A DNA stretch of 5,750 nt, from assembly GCA_947585065.1 (NCBI GenBank), contig CANPWX010000074.1, forward strand, positions 1 through 5,750, read 5' to 3'. The position numbers and the translations under genes were made by a program. Positions within the stretch are counted from its first letter, which is position 1. Each line of letters opens with the position of its first letter. The notes below the pieces were generated by a model. The model saw nothing but the letters and a program-made list of their open reading frames with translations, ran no database searches and was not told the DNA's origin. The stretch comes from an uncultured Bacilli bacterium. GTDB taxonomy: Bacteria; Bacillota_I; Bacilli_A; RF39; UBA660. This document shows, in pieces, positions 1-5,453 of the stretch.

Positions 1-29
1 AAAGGTCCTTTTTTTAAACTTCTAGCCAT
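1..29 (-). CDS. rpsS: 30S ribosomal protein S19, N-terminal fragment cut by the window edge
   Basis: Only the first nine codons and part of the tenth are present. They read MARSLKKGP, the standard beginning of bacterial S19, a small-subunit head protein that contacts S13 and 16S rRNA. The position directly after rplB is the usual one in the S10 operon. The start is supported by a perfect AGGAGG at 35-40, five bases upstream of the ATG. The rest of the gene continues beyond the left edge, so its integrity cannot be judged. Confidence 0.93.
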
Positions 30-32
30 AAT

Positions 33-41
33 GTCCTCCTA
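33..41 (-). promoter_or_regulatory. Ribosome binding site of rpsS overlapping the rplB stop codon
   Basis: On the minus strand the rplB stop TAG (39-41) runs straight into AGGAGG (35-40), sharing its last two bases, and the rpsS ATG follows five bases later. A ribosome terminating on rplB therefore sits on the rpsS initiation signal, which suggests translational coupling (inference). Confidence 0.8.
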
Positions 42-869
42 TTTCTTTCTACGACTAACAATAAGTTTGTCAGAAGCCTTTTTATTTTTTCTAGTTTTAT
101 ATCCAAGAGCTGGTTTACCCCAAGGTGTCATCGGACTCTTACGTCCAACTGGAGCACGTCCTTCTCCACCACCATGTGGGTGATCATTAGGGTTCATAAC
201 AGAACCACGGTTTGTAGGTTTAATACCCATGTGTCTTGTACGACCAGCTTTTCCAATGTTGACAAGTTCATAATCTTCGTTACCAACTACACCAACTGTA
301 GCAATACAGTTTCCTAAGATTTTTCTTGTCTCACCTGATTGTAAACGAACCATTACATATTTACCTTCACGGCCAAGAATTTGAGCAGAAGTTCCAGCAC
401 TACGACAAAGACTTGCTCCACTTCCAGGATTTAATTCCAAGCAGTGAATAACAGTACCTACTGGAATATTTTGAAGTGGAAGAGCATTACCAACTTTAAT
501 ATCAGCATTCTCACCATTTTCAATAATCATTCCAACTTTTAATCCTTGAGGTGCGATAATATATCTTTTTTCACCATCTTTATAATTGATTAAAGCAATG
601 TTTGCATTACGGTTTGGATCGTATTCAATGGATGCAACACGACCTGTAACGCCTACTTTGTCTCTTTTAAAATCAATTACACGATATTTTCTTTTTGCTC
701 CTCCACCAATGTGGCGAACAGTAAGTTTTCCTTCATTATTACGTCCACCTGTTTTTGTTTTCTTTTGAAGTAAACTTTTCGTAGGAGCATTTTTTGTTAA
801 TTCTTCATTTGCTAAAGTACTCATTCCTCGACGTGCATTTGTCGTTGGTTTGTATTTCTTTATTGCCAT
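39..869 (-). CDS. rplB: 50S ribosomal protein L2
   Basis: L2 is a primary 23S rRNA binding protein near the peptidyl transferase centre and is needed for subunit association. The 276-residue product matches the normal bacterial length. It shows the N-terminal segment starting MAIKKYKPTT, the RNA-binding core with KLTVRHIGGGAKRKYR (about residues 48-63), the KRYIIAPQGL segment (101-110), and the conserved C-terminal NPNDHPHGGGEGRAPVGRKS (226-245). The last includes the His at about 230 that corresponds to the histidine implicated in peptidyl transfer in other bacteria. The basic tail ends SRRKK. The start is preceded by AGAGGT, with 13 bases between this gene and rplW. The stop is TAG. No anomaly was seen. 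Confidence 0.98.
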   Translation of the reverse strand: MAIKKYKPTTNARRGMSTLANEELTKNAPTKSLLQKKTKTGGRNNEGKLTVRHIGGGAKRKYRVIDFKRDKVGVTGRVASIEYDPNRNANIALINYKDGEKRYIIAPQGLKVGMIIENGENADIKVGNALPLQNIPVGTVIHCLELNPGSGASLCRSAGTSAQILGREGKYVMVRLQSGETRKILGNCIATVGVVGNEDYELVNIGKAGRTRHMGIKPTNRGSVMNPNDHPHGGGEGRAPVGRKSPMTPWGKPALGYKTRKNKKASDKLIVSRRKK

Positions 870-882
870 AACTTTTTACCTC

Positions 883-1158
883 TTACATTTCAATGGAAGA
901 ACCTTGAGCTAAGGTAACCATTGCTTTCTTATATGTTTTTGTTTTACCAGCATATCTGCCCATTCTACGGCGTTTTGGTTTTGTATTTAATGTATTTACA
1001 TTTAACACTTTTACACCAAATTGGCGTTCAATCTCACTTTTAATTTGCGTTTTTGTAGCATTTTTCGCTACCTTAAATGTATATACACTTTGATTTTGCT
1101 GAACACCCATACTTTTTTCAGTAATAACTGGTCCATAAATGATATCTGGATTACGCAT
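883..1158 (-). CDS. rplW: 50S ribosomal protein L23 (start corrected to the internal ATG)
   Basis: L23 sits at the exit of the peptide tunnel, where it docks trigger factor and the signal recognition particle. The product is 91 residues from this ATG, close to the family norm. Family features seen are the N-terminal DIIYGPVITEKS (residues 5-16), YTFKVAKNATKTQIK (26-40), and the basic loop KPKRRRMGRYAGKTKTYKKA (60-79). A GTG three codons upstream (at 1167) opens a longer frame but directly abuts the GAGGAGG at 1168-1174, leaving no spacer. The ATG at 1158 lies nine bases away and is the better start. The gene overlaps the end of rplD by eight bases (ATGCGTAA), so translation is probably coupled. 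The stop is TAA. Confidence 0.96.
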   Translation of the reverse strand: MRNPDIIYGPVITEKSMGVQQNQSVYTFKVAKNATKTQIKSEIERQFGVKVLNVNTLNTKPKRRRMGRYAGKTKTYKKAMVTLAQGSSIEM

Positions 1159-1780
1159 GTAAAACACCCTCCTCGATCACTTTAACAGCCGCTTCATCTA
1201 AAACAATCGTATCTGCATTTACAATATCTAAAACATTAATTTCATCTGCAAACACATGATAAGTATTTCTTAGATTTCTGCATGCTAGGAATAAGTTTTC
1301 TGCATCATCTTTTGTAACAAATAAAACTTTTCCATCTACTTTTATATTTTTCATGAATTCTTTTGCATCTTTTGTTTTATTACTAGGTAATTCCAAAGAT
1401 TCAAGTATTACAACACTCTTATTTGCCATTTTATCAGATAAAGCACTTACAAGAGCAAGAACTCTTTCTTTTTTATTAATTTTAAAACCATAATCACGTG
1501 GTGAAACGCCATGAGCAATTCCTCCACCTACCCATTGAACAGCACGAGTAGATCCTTGTCTTGCACGTCCTGTACCTTTTTGTCTCCAAGGTTTTCTTCC
1601 TCCTCCAGAAACTTCTCCACGATTTTTCGTTTTATGAGTTCCTTGACGAGTAGCTGCAAGTTGTAAACGAATCATTTTCTTCATTGCATCTTCATTTATT
1701 TCATGAGACCAAATTGAATCATCTAAAGTAATGTCGTGTACTTTTTCAGCTTTTAAATTTAAAACATCTATCTTTTTCAT
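1151..1780 (-). CDS. rplD: 50S ribosomal protein L4
   Basis: L4 binds domain I of 23S rRNA and sends a long loop into the wall of the peptide exit tunnel. In gamma-proteobacteria it also represses its own operon. The 209 residues match the family length. The tunnel loop is clear at about residues 45-95, with the motif GGGRKPWRQKGTGRARQGS (59-77) followed by the RAVQWVGGG segment. The C-terminal globular part contains VLALVSALSDK (107-117) and FVTKDD (154-159). The start is preceded by AAAGGA located at the end of rplC, with 14 bases between the two genes. Its last eight bases overlap the rplW start. The stop is TAA. Confidence 0.98.
   Translation of the reverse strand: MKKIDVLNLKAEKVHDITLDDSIWSHEINEDAMKKMIRLQLAATRQGTHKTKNRGEVSGGGRKPWRQKGTGRARQGSTRAVQWVGGGIAHGVSPRDYGFKINKKERVLALVSALSDKMANKSVVILESLELPSNKTKDAKEFMKNIKVDGKVLFVTKDDAENLFLACRNLRNTYHVFADEINVLDIVNADTIVLDEAAVKVIEEGVLHA
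1168..1174 (-). promoter_or_regulatory. Ribosome binding site that fixes the rplW start
   Basis: GAGGAGG lies inside the last codons of rplD. Its distance is zero bases to the upstream GTG (1167) and nine bases to the ATG (1158). Only the ATG has a workable spacing. Confidence 0.8.
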
Positions 1781-1794
1781 TTAACATTTCCTTT

Positions 1795-2622
1795 CTATGA
1801 TTCAGAACTTTCTTCTGTTTGTTCTGCAGTTTCTTCTGGAGCTTCTGGCTCTTCTGTAACTTCAGGTTCTGTTGTTTCTTCAGAACTATCTTCAACAGTT
1901 TGTTCAGTACTTTCTACTACTGTTTCTTCTGGTTCATTTTCTACTGCATCTACAACTGTTTCTTCTTCATAAGTAAGAATTTCTTTTGCATCTTTCTTAC
2001 GAGAATTTTTTACAGCGCTTTTAATTAACACTAAACTTTGTTTTGCACCTGGAACATTACCACTTACTAAAATGTAATTTTCATTTGCATTTACTTCAAT
2101 GATTTCAAGGTTTTGAACTGTAACAGTATCTACTCCCATGTGTCCAGATAATCTTTTCCCTTTTAATACTCTTTTTGGTAACATGGTACCCATAGATCCT
2201 GGTCTTCTGTGATAATTAGAACCATGAGTTTCAGGTCCACGACTTTGACCATGTCTTTTAATTACACCAGTAAATCCTTTTCCTTTACTAGTTCCTGTAA
2301 CATCTACGATATCTCCAACTTCAAAGATGTCTGCTTTAATTATATCTCCTTGTTGGTAAGATCCTTCCATGTCTCTCATTTCTTTTAAGAAGCGCTTAGG
2401 AAGTGTGTTTGCTTTTTTCGCGTGTCCAACACTTGCACGACTTGAATTTTTTTCTTTTTTGTCTTCTACGCCAAGTTGAATTGCATTATATCCATCTTTT
2501 TCTGTTGTTTTAATTTGCATTACTACATTTGGTTCTACACTAACAACAGTTACAGGAATTAGTTTTCCATCTTTTGTGAATACTTGTGTCATTCCAACTT
2601 TACGTCCTAAGATTCCTTTCAT
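1795..2622 (-). CDS. rplC: 50S ribosomal protein L3 with a long Glu-rich C-terminal extension
   Basis: L3 is an early assembly protein of the large subunit whose central loop reaches toward the peptidyl transferase centre. Residues 1-205 form an ordinary bacterial L3: MKGILGRKVGMTQVF at the start, then GKGFTGVIKRHGQSRGPETH (114-133), the PGSMG and KGKRLSGHMG segments (141-163), TVTVQNLEII (166-175), and PGAKQSLVLIKSAVK (191-205). The family usually ends about there, near 205-215 residues. Here 70 more residues follow, and residues 219-275 contain 23 Glu and 2 Asp with no Lys or Arg. The extension is in frame, has a proper TAG stop, and is followed normally by rplD. The start has AAAGGA about eight bases upstream. 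Confidence 0.97.
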   Translation of the reverse strand: MKGILGRKVGMTQVFTKDGKLIPVTVVSVEPNVVMQIKTTEKDGYNAIQLGVEDKKEKNSSRASVGHAKKANTLPKRFLKEMRDMEGSYQQGDIIKADIFEVGDIVDVTGTSKGKGFTGVIKRHGQSRGPETHGSNYHRRPGSMGTMLPKRVLKGKRLSGHMGVDTVTVQNLEIIEVNANENYILVSGNVPGAKQSLVLIKSAVKNSRKKDAKEILTYEEETVVDAVENEPEETVVESTEQTVEDSSEETTEPEVTEEPEAPEETAEQTEESSES

Positions 2623-2643
2623 AGTTTTTTTCCTTTCTTTCTA

Positions 2644-2961
2644 TTATTTTTGATTTGATTTAATATTGATTTCTACACCACTTGGTAAATCAAGTCTTGT
2701 AAGTGCATCAATCACATCCTTATTAGGATTTAAAATATCAATGAGTCTCTTATGAGTACGACTTTCAAATTGCTCACGAGCATCTTTGTATCTATGTACA
2801 GCACGTAATACAGTAACTCTTTCAATTTCTGTAGGAAGAGGAACTGGTCCAGAAACTGTACCTCCTAATCTTTTAACCGTTTCAACAATTTTACCAGCAG
2901 CTAAATCTACTACTTTAGAATCAAATGCTTTTAAGTTGATACGAACTAAACTCTTTGACAT
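2644..2961 (-). CDS. rpsJ: 30S ribosomal protein S10 (NusE)
   Basis: S10 is a 30S head protein that also works as NusE in transcription antitermination complexes with NusB and NusG. The 105 residues are near the usual 102. Diagnostic stretches are VRINLKAFDSKVVD (6-19), GPVPLPTEIERVTVLRAVH (38-56), REQFESRTHKRLIDI (62-76) and DALTRLDLPSGVEINIK (85-101). It is the first gene of the operon. The start has a strong AAGGAGGA at 2971-2978; another ATG eight bases upstream is out of frame. The end carries two consecutive in-frame stops, TAA then TAG, 21 bases before rplC. Confidence 0.98.
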   Translation of the reverse strand: MSKSLVRINLKAFDSKVVDLAAGKIVETVKRLGGTVSGPVPLPTEIERVTVLRAVHRYKDAREQFESRTHKRLIDILNPNKDVIDALTRLDLPSGVEINIKSNQK

Positions 2962-3081
2962 ATCTTCATGTCCTCCTTTCGCCTATATCTTGTATAGACT
3001 TGCTCCGTACAAGTTATCCAACAATCACCTAGCAACGTATCCAAGCGTATCGGTAACCTTGCACATCTCTGCCGTCATACA
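2962..3081 (-). promoter_or_regulatory. 5' leader of the S10 operon, possible regulatory RNA
   Basis: About 120 untranslated bases separate the inferred transcription start from rpsJ. Pairings visible by eye are a seven-pair stem, GGUUACC (3052-3058) with GGUGAUU (3023-3029), including three G-U pairs, and a six-pair stem, CUUGUA (3008-3013) with UACAAG (2989-2994). The second can extend by three pairs across one A-A mismatch to span 2985-3017. It competes with an alternative five-pair stem, ACUUG/CAAGU, at 2998-3014. The second stem ends just before the ribosome binding site. S10-operon leaders are bound by L4 in gamma-proteobacteria; whether this one binds any protein is unknown, and it was not matched to a known leader family. 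Confidence 0.45.
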
Positions 3082-3087
3082 GTTTTC

Positions 3088-3116
3088 ATTCTACTATAAA
3101 ATATAGGAGAATGCAA
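3088..3116 (-). promoter_or_regulatory. Sigma-A type promoter of the S10 operon
   Basis: On the minus strand TTGCAT (-35, 3111-3116) is followed by exactly 17 bases and TAGAAT (-10, 3088-3093). This predicts initiation at about 3080-3083. The A/T-rich run just upstream (3117-3160) could act as an UP element. No other strong promoter was seen between here and the left edge. Confidence 0.8.
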
Positions 3117-3167
3117 GCTTTTTTTCTTTATATTATAGAAAAAGAATTAAAAATGTTCATTCGATTA

Positions 3168-3195
3168 TTGACATCAATCGTTTTCATGATAAAAT
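3168..3195 (+). promoter_or_regulatory. Promoter of the surface protein gene, with extended -10
   Basis: A consensus TTGACA (-35, 3168-3173) is followed by 16 bases and TAAAAT (-10, 3190-3195). The -10 is preceded by TGA, giving the extended TGn form. Initiation is predicted near 3202, leaving a very short leader of about 18 bases that contains AGGAG at 3211-3215, four bases before the ATG. The gene points away from the S10 operon, and the two -35 boxes are about 50 bases apart. Confidence 0.78.
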
Positions 3196-3219
3196 TATAT
3201 TAAAGAAAGTAGGAGACGT

Positions 3220-4644
3220 ATGAAATATTGGAAAAAATTTTTTATTGTGGGAACAGGATTATTTTTCATTCCTAATCTTGTAATGGCTGCTTCGTTAAAA
3301 GTTGGAGAAAAGGAATTTGATACCTTTACCGAAGCGATTACTGAAGCGATTGAAGCTGAAGAAAATATAATGGTTCAAGAAAATATTGAAAATCAAAAAA
3401 TTGTTGTCCAGAAAGATCAAAATATTAAAATTTATTTAGGAGTACATACTCTTTCTTATAGTGATAGTGAAACTTCAGAAAACGCTATTGAAAATTTTGG
3501 TACTTTAGAAATTAATGGAGTAGATGATTCTAAAATTCAAATGGGAAAAAACCAAAAAGTAGTTAACCATGAAAATGCTAATTTGACATTGAAGATCGGA
3601 AATTATGAAGCTTTAAACTCTGATGTTAACAACACTGAAAGTTCCATTATTAATCAAGGTAACTTTGCTATTGTAGATGGTAATTTTAAATTCTCTACCA
3701 ATATTGGAATCGATAATTCTAATCAATTAAACATCACTTATGGAAACTTTACTTCAGATTGTGAAAAAATGATTGTTACTTCAAGTGGTAATACAACACC
3801 AATTATTACAGTTGATGAGGCAGCATTTAATAATACTTCTAATCGGTTACTTTCATTTTTTCAATTAAATACTCCTACTGAATTATCTATTCATAATGGC
3901 CAATATGTTGATAATGTCGAAAATTCTAATGCTCATTTTATTTTATCTAGTGCTGGAAATCAAAATGTTTCTTTGAACGATTTAAATATTTCTATGCAAA
4001 ATACTATTTTACAATTTAATTCAGAAAGTGAGAAAGTTACATTATCGATTGATGGTGGTATTTATCAGTCTACTCACGAGATTATTTATTCTAATTCTCC
4101 TATTTCTGTTACAATTGGAAATAAAGATGAAGAAGTTGAAGAATTTCCTAAATTTGTTACTAAAGAAAAAGATTATGCGATGTATTTTCCACAAGAGTAT
4201 GAATCTACTTTAAAATTTTATGATGGCTCTTTTACAGCTTTAAAGAACCCACCATTTTTAAAACAAGAAAAAACAAATTTTGATACATTAGAAAGTTATA
4301 ATGTAAAAGAAGATGAGATTGGTTATACAGCTAATTTAGTTAAAACTTCTACTAGTGTTGATCCTCCAGATGAAGATAATCCAGAACCACCAAAAGAGGA
4401 GAGTAATCCTCCTAAGGAAGAGACAGATCCTCCAAAAGATGAAGATCCATCTAGCGATGTTAATCCAGATGAAGACAAAGGTGAGGTAACAGAAGAAACT
4501 AATCCAAATGATTCAGAAAGTAAAGAAGATATTGAAAATCCAAATACAGGTAACTTTGATGTTTTACCTACATTATCTCTTCTAATATTATGTGTTGTTC
4601 TTATTAGTATCTTCATTCGTAAAAATAGGTTTTATAAATTATAA
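3220..4644 (+). CDS. Secreted surface protein with beta-solenoid-like repeats and NPNTG sorting-type anchor
   Basis: This is a 474-residue exported protein of unknown specific function. Residues 1-23 are a signal peptide (KKFF then a hydrophobic core, with likely cleavage after VMA). Residues 25-345 are a Gln/Asn/Ser-rich region in which a short pattern (hydrophobic-x-hydrophobic-x-x-G-x-aromatic) recurs near 122, 149, 170, 222, 275 and 331, as in right-handed beta-helix proteins. Residues 376-439 form an acidic, Pro-rich spacer with PPKEE-type heptads. The C-terminus has NPNTG (440-444), a hydrophobic segment (about 448-466) and a basic tail (RKNRFYKL), which is the layout of a sortase substrate, although the motif is not LPxTG. 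It could be an adhesin or a glycan-binding or glycan-cleaving protein; no catalytic motif was recognised. It is transcribed alone, between its own promoter and terminator. The stop is TAA. Confidence 0.87.
   Translation: MKYWKKFFIVGTGLFFIPNLVMAASLKVGEKEFDTFTEAITEAIEAEENIMVQENIENQKIVVQKDQNIKIYLGVHTLSYSDSETSENAIENFGTLEINGVDDSKIQMGKNQKVVNHENANLTLKIGNYEALNSDVNNTESSIINQGNFAIVDGNFKFSTNIGIDNSNQLNITYGNFTSDCEKMIVTSSGNTTPIITVDEAAFNNTSNRLLSFFQLNTPTELSIHNGQYVDNVENSNAHFILSSAGNQNVSLNDLNISMQNTILQFNSESEKVTLSIDGGIYQSTHEIIYSNSPISVTIGNKDEEVEEFPKFVTKEKDYAMYFPQEYESTLKFYDGSFTALKNPPFLKQEKTNFDTLESYNVKEDEIGYTANLVKTSTSVDPPDEDNPEPPKEESNPPKEETDPPKDEDPSSDVNPDEDKGEVTEETNPNDSESKEDIENPNTGNFDVLPTLSLLILCVVLISIFIRKNRFYKL
4360..4446 (+). 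repeat. Short in-frame heptad repeats encoding a Pro/Asp/Glu stalk
   Basis: Residues 381-409 of the surface protein read as about four seven-residue units: DPPDEDN, then (after one Pro) EPPKEES, NPPKEET and DPPKDED. They form the wall-spanning type spacer ahead of the sorting signal. Such repeats often vary in number between strains. Confidence 0.7.
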
Positions 4645-4658
4645 TTTTACTAGATTTG

Positions 4659-4683
4659 AGAAGAAAATTTTTCTTCTTTTTTT
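4659..4683 (+). terminator. Rho-independent terminator of the surface protein gene
   Basis: A seven-pair stem, AGAAGAA (4659-4665) with TTCTTCT (4671-4677), has a five-base loop and is followed by a T run to 4683. It lies 14 bases after the stop codon. The T run is on the plus side only. Confidence 0.78.
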
Positions 4684-4689
4684 ATTCCA

Positions 4690-4716
4690 AAAATAAAAGA
4701 CTTTTGCAGTCTTTTT
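4690..4716. terminator. Bidirectional terminator, mainly for the minus-strand three-gene cluster
   Basis: An eight-pair stem, AAAAGACT (4695-4702) with AGTCTTTT (4708-4715), has a five-base loop. It is flanked by T-rich DNA on both sides when read in the matching direction: TTTTATTTTT on the minus strand and TTTTTATATTTT on the plus strand. It overlaps the stop codon of the minus-strand gene at 4715, so it ends that operon and can back up the plus-strand terminator. Confidence 0.72.
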
Positions 4717-5086
4717 ATATTTTCTTATATCCTCTTGTTTTATATTTTCCACATTGTAAATAAGTTTTATAATTATATTGAGATTCTTTCATGTATTCTA
4801 TTTCGACGTATCCCTTGCATTCTTTATCATTTACAATGTTACTATCAATTACTTTATTTTCTATTAAGTCTTCTAACTTTAATTGAACTGTTTTTCCATA
4901 AATCAAGGAATTTGTTAATACATAATCTTTTGTTTTTTCGGCCACTAATTTTTCATAGTCTCTATATACTTTCGTATTGTGTTTTAAATAAAAACCCATA
5001 AAAGTTAAACCAATCACAATTATTAATAAAATGCTTCCCCAAACGATGCTAATGCGATGCATTTGTTTTAAATCTACACTACCCAT
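4715..5086 (-). CDS. Small membrane-anchored protein, paralogue of the upstream pilin-like protein
   Basis: The product is 123 residues, family not recognised. Residues 13-34 form one transmembrane segment near the N-terminus, leaving the rest outside by the positive-inside trend (K7, H10, R11 before it). The outer part contains DYVLTNSLIYGK (54-65), QLKLEDLIENKVID (68-81), and a C-terminal block with C90-KGYV, C112 and KYKTRGY (114-120). The same blocks recur in the preceding gene product, so the two are probably tandem paralogues. Here the prepilin-like Glu is missing: after G2 the sequence reads SVDLKQ. It starts five bases after the preceding stop. GGAAGG lies 12 bases upstream of the ATG, a long spacing. 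The stop is TAA, within the terminator. Confidence 0.8.
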   Translation of the reverse strand: MGSVDLKQMHRISIVWGSILLIIVIGLTFMGFYLKHNTKVYRDYEKLVAEKTKDYVLTNSLIYGKTVQLKLEDLIENKVIDSNIVNDKECKGYVEIEYMKESQYNYKTYLQCGKYKTRGYKKI

Positions 5087-5091
5087 ATTTT

Positions 5092-5451
5092 TTAATAACC
5101 TTCCGTTTCATATTTATCACAAGTAATATATGCATTAAAGTGTCTTTCTTGATAAGTTACATATCCTTCACAAATATCATCTTTGACAGTCATATTTTTT
5201 AAGGTTAAATATTTTTCGAAAATTAAATCATCAGATAATATGTAATCTTCATGATATTCTTCGTAGTACTCTTTCGCAGCAATTTTTAAATTATTTTCTA
5301 CTTGTTGATAGCTTGTAGGATTATTTATTAAAGAGTCTGTTGTTTCATATAACTGATTAATTAAAACAGCAATTAAAAATACAAAAAAAAGAAGAATGGC
5401 TGATAGGAATAACATTTCTTTTAACCCCCAACCATGGTTATTCCGAATCAT
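5092..5451 (-). CDS. Type IV pilin-like (pseudopilin-like) small membrane protein
   Basis: The product is 119 residues. After a short leader, MIRNNHG, the sequence continues WGLKEM and a hydrophobic helix to about residue 34. Gly at -1, an aromatic at +1, Glu at +5 and a following helix match the type III signal (prepilin) cut by PilD/ComC-type peptidases, although Trp at +1 is unusual. The outer part holds DYILSDDLIFEK (69-80), C94-EGYV, C111 and KYETEGY (113-119), all shared with the next gene. The two cysteines could form a disulfide. A TTG at 5466 opens a longer frame, but GGGAGG lies inside it; that site is seven bases from the ATG at 5451 and four from the ATG at 5454, so 5451 is preferred. 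An accessory or minor pilin role is inference, and an ordinary single-pass protein is possible. Confidence 0.78.
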   Translation of the reverse strand: MIRNNHGWGLKEMLFLSAILLFFVFLIAVLINQLYETTDSLINNPTSYQQVENNLKIAAKEYYEEYHEDYILSDDLIFEKYLTLKNMTVKDDICEGYVTYQERHFNAYITCDKYETEGY

Positions 5452-5453
5452 CA

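Noticed and set aside
586..768. Open frame of 60 codons on the plus strand inside rplB
   Set aside because: It lies antisense to a fully conserved L2 region and has no ribosome binding site or recognisable product; it is a shadow of L2 codon use.
1819..2028. Phe/Cys-rich plus-strand frame opposite the L3 tail
   Set aside because: It is the antisense reading of Glu-rich codons (GAA read as TTC), so a long frame is expected by composition. The L3 frame is continuous with a conserved protein.
2786..3106. Plus-strand frame of 106 codons across rpsJ and its leader
   Set aside because: It is antisense to conserved S10 and to the S10 promoter and leader, with no protein features.
3121..3165. Imperfect A/T palindrome between the divergent promoters, considered as an operator or terminator
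   Set aside because: The pairing is all A/T with a mismatch, and no flanking genes converge here. UP-element-like DNA is a simpler explanation.
4028..4213. Leu/Lys-rich plus-strand frame in another phase inside the surface protein gene
   Set aside because: It is an out-of-phase reading of an AT-rich gene whose main frame has a signal peptide, repeats and anchor. No upstream signal supports it.
4323..4616. Ser/Gly-rich minus-strand frame opposite the stalk and anchor
   Set aside because: It is produced by antisense reading of the Pro/Glu/Asp repeats. It has no ribosome binding site and no conserved feature.
4735..5001. Plus-strand frame of 88 codons opposite the last minus-strand gene
   Set aside because: It is hydrophobic by antisense composition only. 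The minus-strand frame has a paralogue next door and sits in a tight operon.
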